From MWCO01 sp964488865 (GTDB taxonomy: Bacteria > Myxococcota_A > Polyangia > Polyangiales > Polyangiaceae), in the NCBI GenBank assembly GCA_964488865.1, contig CAZAWR010000021.1, forward strand, positions 54,408 to 118,407: a DNA stretch of 64,000 bases, in the 5' to 3' direction. The notes beneath the pieces are model-generated. The model was not told the DNA's origin. It was given only the letters and a program-made list of their open reading frames with translations, and did no database searches. Shown piece after piece: positions 51,424-61,331 of the stretch. The translations under genes and the position numbers were made by a program. The stretch's first letter is position 1, and each line of letters opens with the position of its first letter.

Positions 51424-53670
51424 ATGGGTCTTCGACGATTCGCTTGGGGCATTTCCTACGGTGCAGTCGGCGCGGGTGTTCTCGCTCTCGCCCCTCCGGT
51501 TCACGCCGCCGACACCTCCAGCCTGACTTCGATCACGCTCCACCCGACCCTGTCGTCCGTGGGCGTGGACGTTGCGTTCGAAGGGGACGACGACGCGGAT
51601 GCAGCGCTATCACTCGCCTTTCGCAAGGCGGGTGATGCGGCGTGGATGCCCGGGCACCGGGTTCTTCGCATCCGGTCCGGCCTGGGTCGGTCGAGCGCCC
51701 TGTTCCTGGAGGCGGACACCGACTACGAGGTGCGTGTCACGCTCGAGGACCCGGACAACGCAGGGACCGTCGAGCTCACGAAGACCACACGCACGCGCCC
51801 GGACGCGCCTGCGACAGGAACCGGCCAGCACTACTGGGTGGATGCAACCCTGGGCGCCCCCGGCAACGACGGATCCCAGTCCTCTCCTTTCCCCACGATC
51901 CAGGCCGCCGCCGACGTCGTCGGCCCTGGGGACACGGTCCGCGTGGCGGCCGGCACCTACCGAGAATCCGTCACGATGGGTGACGAGCACGGGGGCGCGT
52001 CGGGCAACCCGGTCCGGTTCGTCGCCGACCCGGGCGCCATCCTCGACGGCGCGGACCCAGCCCTCGAAGACGGGTCCGCGTTCTCGCTGCACGAAGGCAC
52101 CGTCTACTGGGCTCCGTTTTCCGGCGAATGCCTGTATGCGGCGGTGAACGACGATCGCTTGTACGACTACGCCACGCTCGAGGACTTGATGACCTCCGCG
52201 GCGGGAATCGATGCCGGATTCTACGTGGACCCGACCGCCTCGAGGATCTACGTGCGGACGCCCAGCGGTGCGAGCCCGGCGGGACAGTCCGTCCACGTGG
52301 CGACCAAGCCTGTGGGCTTTCTCGTAGACACGGTGACGGACGTGGTGATCGAGGGATTCGAGATTCGCTACTTCGGGACGGTGCAGTACTCCGGCGTTGG
52401 CGTGGACGTGCGAGACGCGTCCCGGGTCTGGGTCCGGAACAATCACATCCATCACGTGAACGACGGGGTCCGGGTGCGTCGCCCGAATGCGTCGGAGAAC
52501 GTGATCGAGGGCAACGAGATCCGTGATACGGGCGTGTGGACGTGGCCGTGGGAGGCGGTCAAGGCCCACACCCCGGAAGCGACCGCCGTGAGCATCACGG
52601 GCGGGAGCGGGAACGTGGTTCGTTACAACCGACTGTCGGGGACCTTCAACGGCGTGTACGTCGGGGCCTTCGGCGACTCTTCGGAGGCGATCGCCCACGG
52701 GACGGACGTACACGACAACCAGTTGGGCGAGCACGGAGACGACGGGCTGGAACCCGAGGGAGCGTGTGTGCACGTGCGTTTCTGGAGGAACGTGATGCAC
52801 GGGGTGCACAACGGGGTCTCGTTGGCACCGATCGAGGTGGGGCCGCTGTTCCTGGTTCGCAACGTGATCGCCGGGTACGGGTCCCACGCGCTGAAGATCA
52901 ACAACGGACCGACGGGGTGGGTGCTTGCGTACCACAACACGTCGGTGCCCGGAGCCGACGAGGGAGCCCAGGCTTTCGCCCCTGCCGTGCCCTTCGCGGG
53001 TCTCGTGATGCGAAACAACATCTGGACGGGGCATCGCTACGTTATCGAGAGCAGCATCACGCCCAGCGGTCCGGTGGACCTTGACTACGACAACCTGTAC
53101 ACGGACAACCTCGACGGGACGCCTCGGTTCGTGAAGTGGCTCGACGTGCGCTACGAGAGCCTGGCTGAGCTCAAGGCTTCGGGGACGATCGAACAGCACG
53201 GGTTCGGCGTGGTCCCGGCCTACGAGGATCCGGCGACGGGGGACTACACTCCGGTGCAGGGCAGTGGTTTGCTGGACGTGGGCGAAGTCATCGATGGGGT
53301 GAACGACCGATTTATCGAGGGAGCCGGGCCGGACCTGGGAGCTTTCGAGCGAGGAGGCGAGAGTCCGCAGGTTGACGGGGGGATGCCGGATGGTTCCTCT
53401 GGCGCAGGCGGGTCGGGAGGAAGCGGGGGCGTGGGAGGCAGCGGAGGCAGCGGAGGCAGCGGAGGCACGAGTGAGCCGGACGGGGGCACTTCGGGCAGCG
53501 GGGGCTCGGACGGTGGGGCCATTGACGGTGACGCCTCCGATTACCCGGGTGACCCGATCGAGCCGGGGGGCTGTGGCTGTGATGTGACGGGCAGGCGGGG
53601 AGGTTCCGTCGGCGCGATCATGGCACTGCTGGGCTTGGTGGCGGTGGGGCGTCGTCGCCGAAGGGGGTGA
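51424..53670 (+). CDS. Exported beta-helix protein with MYXO-CTERM tail
   Basis: 748 residues from the ATG at 51424. Signal peptide to about residue 28 (APPVHA). A fibronectin-like N-terminal part is followed by a right-handed parallel beta-helix (about 135-620) opening with a DUF1565-like segment (YWVDATLGAPGNDG, then FPTIQAAADVV and RVAAGTYRESV), then a Gly-rich linker and GCGCDVTGRRGG, a helix and RRRRR. The helix fold is common in carbohydrate lyases and adhesins, but no active site was recognised. Surface anchored or released by rhombosortase. Confidence 0.85.
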   Translation: MGLRRFAWGISYGAVGAGVLALAPPVHAADTSSLTSITLHPTLSSVGVDVAFEGDDDADAALSLAFRKAGDAAWMPGHRVLRIRSGLGRSSALFLEADTDYEVRVTLEDPDNAGTVELTKTTRTRPDAPATGTGQHYWVDATLGAPGNDGSQSSPFPTIQAAADVVGPGDTVRVAAGTYRESVTMGDEHGGASGNPVRFVADPGAILDGADPALEDGSAFSLHEGTVYWAPFSGECLYAAVNDDRLYDYATLEDLMTSAAGIDAGFYVDPTASRIYVRTPSGASPAGQSVHVATKPVGFLVDTVTDVVIEGFEIRYFGTVQYSGVGVDVRDASRVWVRNNHIHHVNDGVRVRRPNASENVIEGNEIRDTGVWTWPWEAVKAHTPEATAVSITGGSGNVVRYNRLSGTFNGVYVGAFGDSSEAIAHGTDVHDNQLGEHGDDGLEPEGACVHVRFWRNVMHGVHNGVSLAPIEVGPLFLVRNVIAGYGSHALKINNGPTGWVLAYHNTSVPGADEGAQAFAPAVPFAGLVMRNNIWTGHRYVIESSITPSGPVDLDYDNLYTDNLDGTPRFVKWLDVRYESLAELKASGTIEQHGFGVVPAYEDPATGDYTPVQGSGLLDVGEVIDGVNDRFIEGAGPDLGAFERGGESPQVDGGMPDGSSGAGGSGGSGGVGGSGGSGGSGGTSEPDGGTSGSGGSDGGAIDGDASDYPGDPIEPGGCGCDVTGRRGGSVGAIMALLGLVAVGRRRRRG

Positions 53671-53747
53671 CAGGACGCCCCTTTGCGTCCTACCGTTCGA
53701 CCTTCCCCACACGCCAAGCCTATGGCTCGCCCCTCCGAAAGTCCCCC

Positions 53748-54314
53748 ATGCAACAGCAACCCGCAGGAACGCCTCCCTCTTCTCAGGGATCATCCAAAGC
53801 CGTCATCATCATCGTCGTCGTGGTCGGGGCGCTGTTCGCCGTGGTGTTCGTGGTGGGCATCCTCGCCGCCCTCGCCATCTCCGGCATGCGCAAGTACCTG
53901 ACGAACGCCAAGGAGATCGAAGGCCGAGCCACCGTCGCAGCCATCGCGAACGATGTCGTGCGGTGCGCGGAGACGGAGAGTGCTGACTCGCTCGACCCAT
54001 CGAATCCGGCCAAGGGGCTTCCGGTCACCACGGCCCCGGTCCCGGCTTCCCTCGATGCGGTCGCGAACAAGAAGTACATGAGCGCCCCGAGCGACTGGGC
54101 GTCCCCCGGCTGGGACTGCATCAAGTTCCAAATGAGCACCCCGCAGTACTTCCAGTACCAGTGGGTGCGCAGCAGCCCGACGGAGGGAACGGTTCGCGGG
54201 CTGTGCGACCTCGACGGCGATCACCGGCCTGACGTCACGTTCGAGGTGCCGGTGACGTGCAGCACGTCACCGTCGTGGGCCTGCCAGGTTGGCACCTTGC
54301 GGGAAACGCGCTGA
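53748..54314 (+). CDS. Pilin-like protein
   Basis: 188 residues from the ATG at 53748. A hydrophilic N-terminus of about 17 residues, then one long hydrophobic helix (VIIIVVVVGALFAVVFVVGI) continuing as an amphipathic helix (MRKYLTNAKEIEGRATVAAI). That layout matches minor pilin-like proteins of myxobacteria, but no G/FxxxE prepilin cleavage site is present. The soluble part has four cysteines (CAE, DCIKF, LCD, TCS...) that could form disulfides. It may be a membrane protein rather than a true pilin. Confidence 0.6.
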   Translation: MQQQPAGTPPSSQGSSKAVIIIVVVVGALFAVVFVVGILAALAISGMRKYLTNAKEIEGRATVAAIANDVVRCAETESADSLDPSNPAKGLPVTTAPVPASLDAVANKKYMSAPSDWASPGWDCIKFQMSTPQYFQYQWVRSSPTEGTVRGLCDLDGDHRPDVTFEVPVTCSTSPSWACQVGTLRETR

Positions 54315-54432
54315 AGCAGCGGGGCCTCACGCGGCTCGCCGCTGGTCCTCGGCCCGGCGGATGATACCGACGGCGTACTTGTTGCGAAGGTGACGCCGCC
54401 GGTTGAAACCGACGGCTACGTTCACCGGTTGG

Positions 54433-54499
54433 ACAGATCTCAAAGCCCGCTTCGCGGGCTCGTGGCCGACGGCAACACGCCGTCGTCGCCATTCGCTTG
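54433..54499 (+). repeat. Direct repeat flanking the 42-bp array, left copy
   Basis: It matches 54879-54954 with a few changes and a short indel, starting ACAGATCTCAAAGC and ending ATTCGCTTG. Confidence 0.7.
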
Positions 54500-54576
54500 C
54501 ACGAGAAGGCCACGAGCGCGTCGGAGGCTCTGCATCCGCTTCGCTGTCCGGACCGACGACAGAATTGAGGCCCGGG

Positions 54577-54829
54577 AGCAAACCGTTGCCCGCACGAGCA
54601 CTCGACCGGTTCGGGGAAGCAAAACTTCTACTCGCGCGAACCCTCGAACGGTTCCGGGCAGCAAAACTCTCGCTCGCGCGAACCCTCGAACGGTTCCGGG
54701 TAGCAAAACTTCTGCTCGCTCGAACCTCTCGACCGGTTCTGGGTAGCAAAACTTCTGCTCGCTCGAACCTCTCGACCGGTTCCGGGAGCAAAACTTTTGC
54801 TCGCGCGAACCCTCGAACGGTTCCGGGGA
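54577..54829. repeat. Tandem array of about six 42-bp units
   Basis: Units of 41-43 bp, each starting GCAAAAC and ending with a GAACGGTTCCGGG-type or GACCGGTTCCGGG-type palindrome-containing half. They are diverged (not CRISPR-like: no unique spacers). The unit is a multiple of three, so both strands carry open frames here, but none looks like a protein. Flanked by direct repeats at 54433 and 54879. It fills 54315-54961 together with those. Confidence 0.8.
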
Positions 54830-54878
54830 GACCGTGTCGGACCGTACACCACGCCCTCGTTGTTCCCTTCGTGGCACG

Positions 54879-54954
54879 ACAGATCTCAAAGCGCGCTTCG
54901 CGGGCTCGTGGCCGACGGGCAACACCCCATCGTCGCGACCCCGGCATTCGCTTG
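54879..54954 (+). repeat. Direct repeat flanking the 42-bp array, right copy
   Basis: Partner of 54433-54499. It ends 8 bases before the stop codon of the leftward lipoprotein gene. Confidence 0.7.
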
Positions 54955-54961
54955 GCCGCTC

Positions 54962-55849
54962 CTACTGCACGCGGACGAAGTCGGTTAGCCCGTCGATGTT
55001 CATGCGGCTGGCGTCATCGTAGAAGCCAACGGTCGTGATTGAGACCCCGATATCCGAGTAGAAGTTGAGCTGGCCGAGATTCGGAGACGATTCTTCGTTC
55101 GGATAGAAGCCCCACAGGCCGCCCTGCAAGCACCCGGTGGTCAGGGCGAGACGCCCGTCTGCGTCGGATTGGACAGTATGCCACGTTCCATCCGCTCGCA
55201 GGATGACCCCATCTCCTTCCCAGCTCAGCGTTTCGATCGGCCCGCCGCACCTCATCCACACGCCAGTCGCGAACTCCGCCCGGGCCTCCGTGGTGGGCGC
55301 CAGCGTCATCGGTCCTCGAGGCAACTCGCAATTCTGCCAGGCCGGTCCGACCGAGCCCTGGGGAATCTCGGTTGCTCCTTGCCCATCGCCGAAGTACGGA
55401 ATCGTCAGCCACCAGTCGACGGGCTCCTGGCCGGAGTGTTCGACGCGATACTGGCACATGAGATTCCCGCTCTCCCGCTTCCACGCCAGAGGGCCGGTGA
55501 CCTGCATGCCAGCTGGGATCGGGTCCAGCCAGAGTCCATAAGCGTGATTGGCCGGATCCGATGGTTCTCGGCATGTGAGCGCGCCGGTCACGCCGTCGAG
55601 CGTGCCGCCCCACGCGGTGGTCGGGCACGAGCCGACCGGTGGTGCGCCTTCGGCGTCGCGTCCGCCTGCCCGCCCGACTCCGGACGGGTCGGAGTCGTCC
55701 GTGTCGGAGCCGGCGAAGCCTCCGGCCCCGGGGTCTCGCCCGTCGATTCCCAGGACGCCATCGTTGCGGTGCGTGCTGTCTGGGTCCAACGTCTTGCCAC
55801 CGCAGGAGCAGAGCAGCAGCGCCGCAAGGATCGTCCTCGGAGTTCTCAT
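54962..55849 (-). CDS. Secreted lipoprotein, unknown function
   Basis: 295 residues from the ATG at 55849. Signal with lipobox LLLCSC, then an Asp/Gly-rich spacer to about residue 70. The mature domain has about seven cysteines and repeated aromatic-rich beta strands (WKRESGNLMCQYRVEHSG, WWLTIPYFGDGQG, GVWMRCGG), ending in a TDFVRVQ. Not recognised. A binding or hydrolytic extracellular domain is possible. Its end sits beside the repeat array. Confidence 0.65.
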   Translation of the reverse strand: MRTPRTILAALLLCSCGGKTLDPDSTHRNDGVLGIDGRDPGAGGFAGSDTDDSDPSGVGRAGGRDAEGAPPVGSCPTTAWGGTLDGVTGALTCREPSDPANHAYGLWLDPIPAGMQVTGPLAWKRESGNLMCQYRVEHSGQEPVDWWLTIPYFGDGQGATEIPQGSVGPAWQNCELPRGPMTLAPTTEARAEFATGVWMRCGGPIETLSWEGDGVILRADGTWHTVQSDADGRLALTTGCLQGGLWGFYPNEESSPNLGQLNFYSDIGVSITTVGFYDDASRMNIDGLTDFVRVQ

Positions 55850-56061
55850 CGTGTGTCCTCTCGCCTCGGGAACAAGCAGCAATCGGGCCATGCGAACGGC
55901 TCCACAAAAAGCTGCGGGCAACCGAGCGGCAAGGCGACGGGGCTGTCAGCTTCCGCTGCGCTGCGTGGCACAACTTGAGCCGAAGTCGAGGTCGTCACGA
56001 GACCGCATGCTGAGGAAGGAGGCTTGCCGAGCGGGATGTCCGCCCGCGGGTGGGCTCCGGG

Positions 56062-57522
56062 TCATTTCTGGATCGGCTCAGCGCCCGTCATGGTGAGCGT
56101 GGCCGGTGTCTTCATCATGTCGAGATTGCCGGGCATGCCGACGAGGGGCCACCATATGGTCTGCACGACGCCGGCGAGGGTCAGGCAGATGATAGTCCGC
56201 AACAGGAGGACCTTGAAGGCCTCCACCTGGGTGAAGTAGCCCAGGCCGTAGGCGATGAGCGTGGGGGGGCAGCCGATCACCAGCAGGATGAAGGTCGTGG
56301 CCAGGGGGGTAGTCATGGCGATAGGCAATGTTGGGATACCCGCCAAGTCAGCCATGGGCACAACGACCGGAACAAGTAGGGTGGTTGCGGCGGCGTTGGC
56401 CATGAAGCTGGTCAGGATGGAACAGATCCAGCCCACGCCGAAGGAGACGACGGGCCAGGGCGCACCTTTGACCAGGACGAAAGCCTGCTCAGCAAGCCAT
56501 TTTCCCGCGCCGGTGTCGAGCATGGCGATGCCAAGGGAGAAGCCCGCGCCGAAGACCATCATGGGGCTCCATGGGAACTCTGCGACGCACTTTTTCCAAT
56601 TAACCAAATTGAACATCATGCAAAAAATAATGAAGAAGGATCCGATGATGGATATTTGAATACCCGTGAAGTCGCTCGTGCAGTACAGGACGAGGGTAAG
56701 CAACAGAAGCCCGCCGATAATCTTCTCGTTCTTGGTTAGGGAGGGCATCTTTTCGCCGACTACTTCCAGGGGGACCTCCTTCAGTTTGGGCGGAAAGACG
56801 AGCATCAGGGCGACCCAGGTGCCTATGCCGTACACGAAGCTCGGGAGGATGCAGTAGAGGGCGTATTCACCGAAGCCGATGCTGTAGCCGGTCACCGCGA
56901 GGAACATTTCCGCCGACGCCGGGGCGCGGCCGCTGCCGACGAAGGTCCCGCCGCCTCCGCAGGCCGCGCCGAGCGGCACGACCAAGATGAAGTGCTTTGT
57001 GAAGTTGTTCGACTTGGACGCGGGCAGCCCCATCTTGTGGAAGAGGGGAATCAGCGAATAGAGCAGGATGATGGTGATGGCCGCGTCGTGGGTCCACATG
57101 GAAAGCGTGGTCGCCGCCATGCACAGGGTGAAACTCAGCTTGGTCGTGCCGCGCCCGCCCATCCTGATCACCCCCGCCAGGATGCGCTGCGGCAGGGTTG
57201 TCTGGCTGATGACCACGCCCATCATGATGATCATGAAGACGAAGACCACGGAACGGTTGGCGAAGGGCGCCCAAGAGTCGGCCACGGACTGGATTCCAAA
57301 GAGGCCGAGGCAGGCGCCGACTGCGATGGCCGTCACACCGATGGGCAGGGCCTCAAACGTCCAGAGGACGACTATGGGAATGAGCACAGCCAGGTAAGCG
57401 TGCCCGCGCGCCGATAGCCCGTCGGGCGTGGGCAGCAGCCAGATCGCGAGGCCGATGGCCACGGAGATGGCGACCCAGGTGAGCGAAAACCGTACCGACT
57501 TCGGTGCGCATTCTTCGTCCAT
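56062..57522 (-). CDS. SLC13/DASS-type anion:sodium symporter
   Basis: 486 residues, about 11-12 membrane helices. The SNT-type sodium and substrate signatures appear as SKSNNFTKHFIL and MANAAATTLLVP, with the conserved hairpins around GGGGTFVGSGRAP. Family members import C4-dicarboxylates, citrate or sulfate with sodium. The substrate is not decided by sequence. The DNA has AT-rich stretches and different codon choice (AAA, AAT, ATA are common near 56580-56670), unlike the rest of the window, which suggests recent transfer. No linked regulator. It is flanked by gene-poor DNA. Confidence 0.88.
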   Translation of the reverse strand: MDEECAPKSVRFSLTWVAISVAIGLAIWLLPTPDGLSARGHAYLAVLIPIVVLWTFEALPIGVTAIAVGACLGLFGIQSVADSWAPFANRSVVFVFMIIMMGVVISQTTLPQRILAGVIRMGGRGTTKLSFTLCMAATTLSMWTHDAAITIILLYSLIPLFHKMGLPASKSNNFTKHFILVVPLGAACGGGGTFVGSGRAPASAEMFLAVTGYSIGFGEYALYCILPSFVYGIGTWVALMLVFPPKLKEVPLEVVGEKMPSLTKNEKIIGGLLLLTLVLYCTSDFTGIQISIIGSFFIIFCMMFNLVNWKKCVAEFPWSPMMVFGAGFSLGIAMLDTGAGKWLAEQAFVLVKGAPWPVVSFGVGWICSILTSFMANAAATTLLVPVVVPMADLAGIPTLPIAMTTPLATTFILLVIGCPPTLIAYGLGYFTQVEAFKVLLLRTIICLTLAGVVQTIWWPLVGMPGNLDMMKTPATLTMTGAEPIQK

Positions 57523-58554
57523 TCGAATTTCCTTGACTTGATTGCCGGTCGCTTAGCGGCTTCGCCGCGCCTTCGTGAATGCAACGCACGCCGCCCACTT
57601 TGCTCTCGTTGCCGGTCTGTCCGCCCCATTCCCGCACACGGCCGCAACAGACGACAAGCCGACGCCGATCCCCTATCCCACGGGCTTGGTGGCGACGGCG
57701 GCTCGAACCAGCACAGGTCGAAACCGTGACCGTTTCCGTGATGGAAGAGCGTCAATCCCGACATCCCACCACCCAAGCGTGGTCGAGTCCATCGTGGCGC
57801 TTGGGATTCTGGTTGAAGCGGAACTCCTCGTCGCGTCATCAGCGAATCTGAGCAGGCAGTAGTGGATTTCGCTAATTCGGTCTGAACACCCGCATGAGTC
57901 CCGCTATCGAAGAGGTCATTCGGGAGAACGATTGCTTCTCTCGAGGCCACTGAGGAGATGCTCCGCGTCGTCGCCCTCTCCCAGAATCGCTCGGGCGACA
58001 CCCAGCTGCGGGGCGGGGTCAGCAGTGCACTCGATCGGGCGCGCAAGAACGTCACCGAGTGGGAATGAGGAGTCCGAAATCGCCACCATCGGCGCCGAGG
58101 GGCCGCGTGCACTCGACGGTGATGCGGAGGCGCACTCTGCGACCGTCGATGCGCTCGACCGTCTCACCGTGATCAACCGTGGCGCCATTCTCCGCGCCGA
58201 CGTCGAAGTCCGAAGGCTGGGGTGGGCCGGCGCTTGGTCCGTCGCTTTGCTGGGCCTCATAGGATTCATCGCCGGTCTGATCGTTCCACGTCGCTACGAT
58301 GACATGCACGGGCCTGCGCTTGGCGTGGGTTTCGCGCCCCCCACGGCAAACACTTTGCGTTGCAATCCGAATTCAAATCCTTCATTTCATTCGGTTCTCC
58401 GCCGGGTTGGACCCGAAACCGAGGTTGAGTCCCGTGCCGTTCATGCTACATCCCCCCGCGCAATGGACCGCGCGCACGAAGCCAACCCGCCATCGCGACC
58501 TTCAGGCGCGACACGGCGCTCGGTGCCCGACACCCCGCCGCCCCGGAGTGCCTG
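57523..58554. other. Region without a confident gene
   Basis: About 1 kb of lower-GC DNA. Short frames exist on both strands; the best are 57932-58558 (plus), with a hydrophobic segment GWAGAWSVALLGLIGFIAGL, and 58052-58309 (minus). The two overlap, neither has a ribosome site, and neither looks like a family. It may be decayed DNA left by insertion of the adjacent symporter gene. Confidence 0.5.
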
Positions 58555-59898
58555 GTGACCCTCCTGCCCTGGTTCATCGTCTCCCTGCTCGTAGCGATCA
58601 ACGCGCTCTACGTCGCGGCGGAGTTCGCGGCGGTGGCCGTCGAGCGCAGCCAGCTTGCGGCACTTGCGAGGGACGGAAACCCTCGGGCTGCCCGGTTGCT
58701 CGCCCTGCTCGATGACGGGGTGCAACTCGACCGATACATCGCGGCCTGCCAGATCGGCATCACGTTTTCGAGCCTGGTCGCTGGCGCGTACGGGCAAGCC
58801 ACGATCGCGCGGGAGTTGGCGCCGTTGATCGAACAGGTGTTCGGGCTACCCCCCTCGACCGCCGGATCGGCGGCGTTTTTCGCGGTTTTGCTCGTCTTGA
58901 CCGCGTACCAGGTCGTTCTCGGAGAGCTGGTCCCCAAGTCGTTGGCCCTCCAGTATCCGGAGCGAACTGCGCTCTTGACGTATCCTCCGACTCGCTGGTC
59001 TGTATCCCTCTACCGGGGGTTCATCTGGCTGCTCAACGGCAGCGGGTTCTTGCTGCTGAAACCGTTCGGGATCACGCCCGGTGGACACCAGCACGTGCAC
59101 TCGCCCAGCGAGATCCAGCTCCTGCTCGCGGAGTCCCGACGTGGCGGCGCCTTGAGCGCCGCCGCCTACCGCCGTCTCGAGCGCGGCTTGCAGATGTCCG
59201 CGCGCACCGTCCGCCAGGTGATGACGCCGCGTACCGAGGTCCACGCTATCGATGTGTCAACCCCCCCGGACGAGGTCCTCCGGCGGGTCCTCGATAGCCC
59301 CTACAGTCGATTGCCTGTCTATGAGGGCACACTCGATCTCATCGTGGGTGTGCTCAACACGCAGGATGTGGCCGGCATTTATGCCGCCGGCGGTGAGCCA
59401 CCGACGATCGCGCAGTTGCTGCGCCCCGTTCCGTTCGTACCTGAAACGCTCTCTTGCCATCGGTTCGTTCGCTTCCTCCAGCAGCAGCGCAGCTCCAAGG
59501 CCATCGTGGTGGATGACTATGGCGGCGTGCAGGGAATCATCAGCATCGAGGACGTCCTCGGTGAGCTCTTCGGGGAGATTGGCGACGAGCTCAAGCGGCC
59601 CGAGCCGGGTGCCGAGCCGCTCGCCGATGGAACCGTGCGCTTGCCCGGAACCATGCGGGTGGACGATGCCGAGCCGTGGCTCCGAGCGCGTTGGGACGGC
59701 CCGGCGGTGACCGTTGGCGGGTACATCCTGGACGAGCTGGGACGGCTCCCCACCGAAGGAGAATCCTTCGAGCTCGGTGGCGTCCGCGTCACGGTCGCCG
59801 AAATGGGCCCGACGGCCGTGCGTTGGGTCGTCGTCAAGCCCAAGGCAAGCGACGGCCGCACGGAGCCGTCTCCCACGGACCGCGAGGAGCCCGGTTGA
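58555..59898 (+). CDS. CNNM/CorC-family transporter-like protein 1
   Basis: 447 residues from a GTG with GGAG 7 bases upstream. N-terminal CNNM transmembrane domain (about residues 1-190; four hydrophobic helices, with the VAAEFAAVAVERS and VLGELVPKS motifs), then a CBS pair (about 215-335; RQVMTPRTEVHAI, VDDYGGVQGIISIEDVLGEL) and a CorC/HlyC-type C-terminal domain (about 350-435). The family exports or regulates magnesium and cobalt; some members were called hemolysins. Followed after one base by a paralog. Confidence 0.92.
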   Translation: MTLLPWFIVSLLVAINALYVAAEFAAVAVERSQLAALARDGNPRAARLLALLDDGVQLDRYIAACQIGITFSSLVAGAYGQATIARELAPLIEQVFGLPPSTAGSAAFFAVLLVLTAYQVVLGELVPKSLALQYPERTALLTYPPTRWSVSLYRGFIWLLNGSGFLLLKPFGITPGGHQHVHSPSEIQLLLAESRRGGALSAAAYRRLERGLQMSARTVRQVMTPRTEVHAIDVSTPPDEVLRRVLDSPYSRLPVYEGTLDLIVGVLNTQDVAGIYAAGGEPPTIAQLLRPVPFVPETLSCHRFVRFLQQQRSSKAIVVDDYGGVQGIISIEDVLGELFGEIGDELKRPEPGAEPLADGTVRLPGTMRVDDAEPWLRARWDGPAVTVGGYILDELGRLPTEGESFELGGVRVTVAEMGPTAVRWVVVKPKASDGRTEPSPTDREEPG

Positions 59899-59899
59899 C

Positions 59900-61225
59900 A
59901 TGCTGGTTGCCTTCGTTGTGTTCGCGCTCATCGTGCTGAACGGCATTTTTGTCGCGGCGGAGTTCGCGCTCATCGGCGTGCCCCGGCCCGCCGTTGAACA
60001 CCGGGCTGCACAGGGCAGCCGCGTGGCGAAAGCCGTCCTCGCAGTCCTTCGCGACCCGAAGAAGCAAGACCGCTACATCGCTACGGCCCAACTCGGGATT
60101 ACCTTTGCCAGCTTGGGACTCGGCATGTATGGGGAGCACCACCTCGCCCAAGCCCTCGTCCAGCCGCTCGCACGACTCGGCATCGAGTCTTGGATCTCCG
60201 TGCACGCTCTGGCCAGCGCGATCGCGGTCACCGGCTTGACCTATCTGCACATCGTTCTTGGAGAGATGGTGCCCAAGACTCTCGCGCTGCAGTACGCCGA
60301 GACGACCGTTTTGTGGATCAGCACCCCCATGCGATGGATCCAGACCGCTCTATGGCCGCTCGTGGTCGGCCTCAACGGCATCGGTATCGGGGTGTTGCGT
60401 CTCCTGGGCGTCCACCGCGATGTGGCTGCCACGCCGCCGAGCTTCGACGCGTTGCGCTTCGTGGTCGACAAGAGCGTCGCCGGAGGAGAGCTCGACGCCG
60501 AGGCTGGACAGGTGCTCCGCGAGCTGTTCGAATTCGGTGATCTCACGGCGGGCGAGGTCATGACGCCGCGGGTTCGGATGGTCGGACTCAGGCGTGGCGC
60601 ATCGGCCAACGAGATCCGCAGCGCCGTGCGCAGCGCCAGGCACGCTCGCTATCCTGTCTACGACGAGACCTTCGATCAGATCCTGGGAATCGTGCTCATG
60701 CGCGACCTCCTCGGTCTGCTGAGCGAACGGCGTCCCCTCCCAGCCGACTTCATTCGTGCGGTGCCGTTCGTGCCCGAGAACACGAAGCTGGACACCGTGC
60801 TCGCCACGATGCGGCGCGCGAAAACCCAGCTCGTGGTGGTCATGGACGAGCACGGGGGCACTGCCGGCATTGTGACCGCAGAGGACCTGTTCGAAGAAGT
60901 CGTCGGGGAGATTTCCGACGGTGCCAACCCTTCGCAGCCCGTGTTCGAAACCGAAGGCGAGCAGCGCGCGCTCGGCACGGCGCGGCTCGATGAAGTCGGC
61001 GAGCAGCTCGGCATCCGCCTGGAACACCCGGACGTGGACACCGTGAGCGGGCTCGTGCTCGCGCTCCTGCTCCGACCGCCCGAGGTCGGTGACTTGGTGA
61101 CCTTCGCTGGCGTCGAGCTCAGGGTGCGTGCCGTGCAGGGCCGGGGGGTGCGGGAATGCGCGCTATCGGTCGGGCCCGACGTGGTGCAGCTCCCCAAGTC
61201 CAGCTTGCCTCCGCCTTCAAGCTGA
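59900..61225 (+). CDS. CNNM/CorC-family transporter-like protein 2
   Basis: 441 residues from the ATG at 59900. Same architecture as the preceding gene: CNNM domain (NGIFVAAEFALIGVPR, VLGEMVPKTLALQYAE), CBS pair (GEVMTPRVRMVGLR, MDEHGGTAGIVTAEDLFEEV) and CorC domain. The two differ through most of their length, so the duplication is old. The one-base spacing means they are cotranscribed, possibly as a heterodimer. Confidence 0.92.
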   Translation: MLVAFVVFALIVLNGIFVAAEFALIGVPRPAVEHRAAQGSRVAKAVLAVLRDPKKQDRYIATAQLGITFASLGLGMYGEHHLAQALVQPLARLGIESWISVHALASAIAVTGLTYLHIVLGEMVPKTLALQYAETTVLWISTPMRWIQTALWPLVVGLNGIGIGVLRLLGVHRDVAATPPSFDALRFVVDKSVAGGELDAEAGQVLRELFEFGDLTAGEVMTPRVRMVGLRRGASANEIRSAVRSARHARYPVYDETFDQILGIVLMRDLLGLLSERRPLPADFIRAVPFVPENTKLDTVLATMRRAKTQLVVVMDEHGGTAGIVTAEDLFEEVVGEISDGANPSQPVFETEGEQRALGTARLDEVGEQLGIRLEHPDVDTVSGLVLALLLRPPEVGDLVTFAGVELRVRAVQGRGVRECALSVGPDVVQLPKSSLPPPSS

Positions 61226-61331
61226 TCGCAGATTCGATCGGGTCCTCGTCGCACCTCGGGATACATCAGAAGTCCGCCAAGGTGCGTTCGTTGTGGATGC
61301 GGCTTTCGATGTGTGGACCGGATCGGCCCCC

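Noticed and set aside
54577..54829. CRISPR array
   Set aside because: Units abut one another with no unique spacers and are themselves diverged.
54327..54947. Repeat-rich minus-strand frames near the tandem array
   Set aside because: The 42-bp unit is a multiple of three, which keeps frames open. The products are low-complexity Arg/Ser/Glu strings.
57932..58558. 208-residue plus-strand frame with one hydrophobic segment
   Set aside because: Opposite frames of similar quality overlap it, there is no ribosome site, and only a short part looks protein-like.
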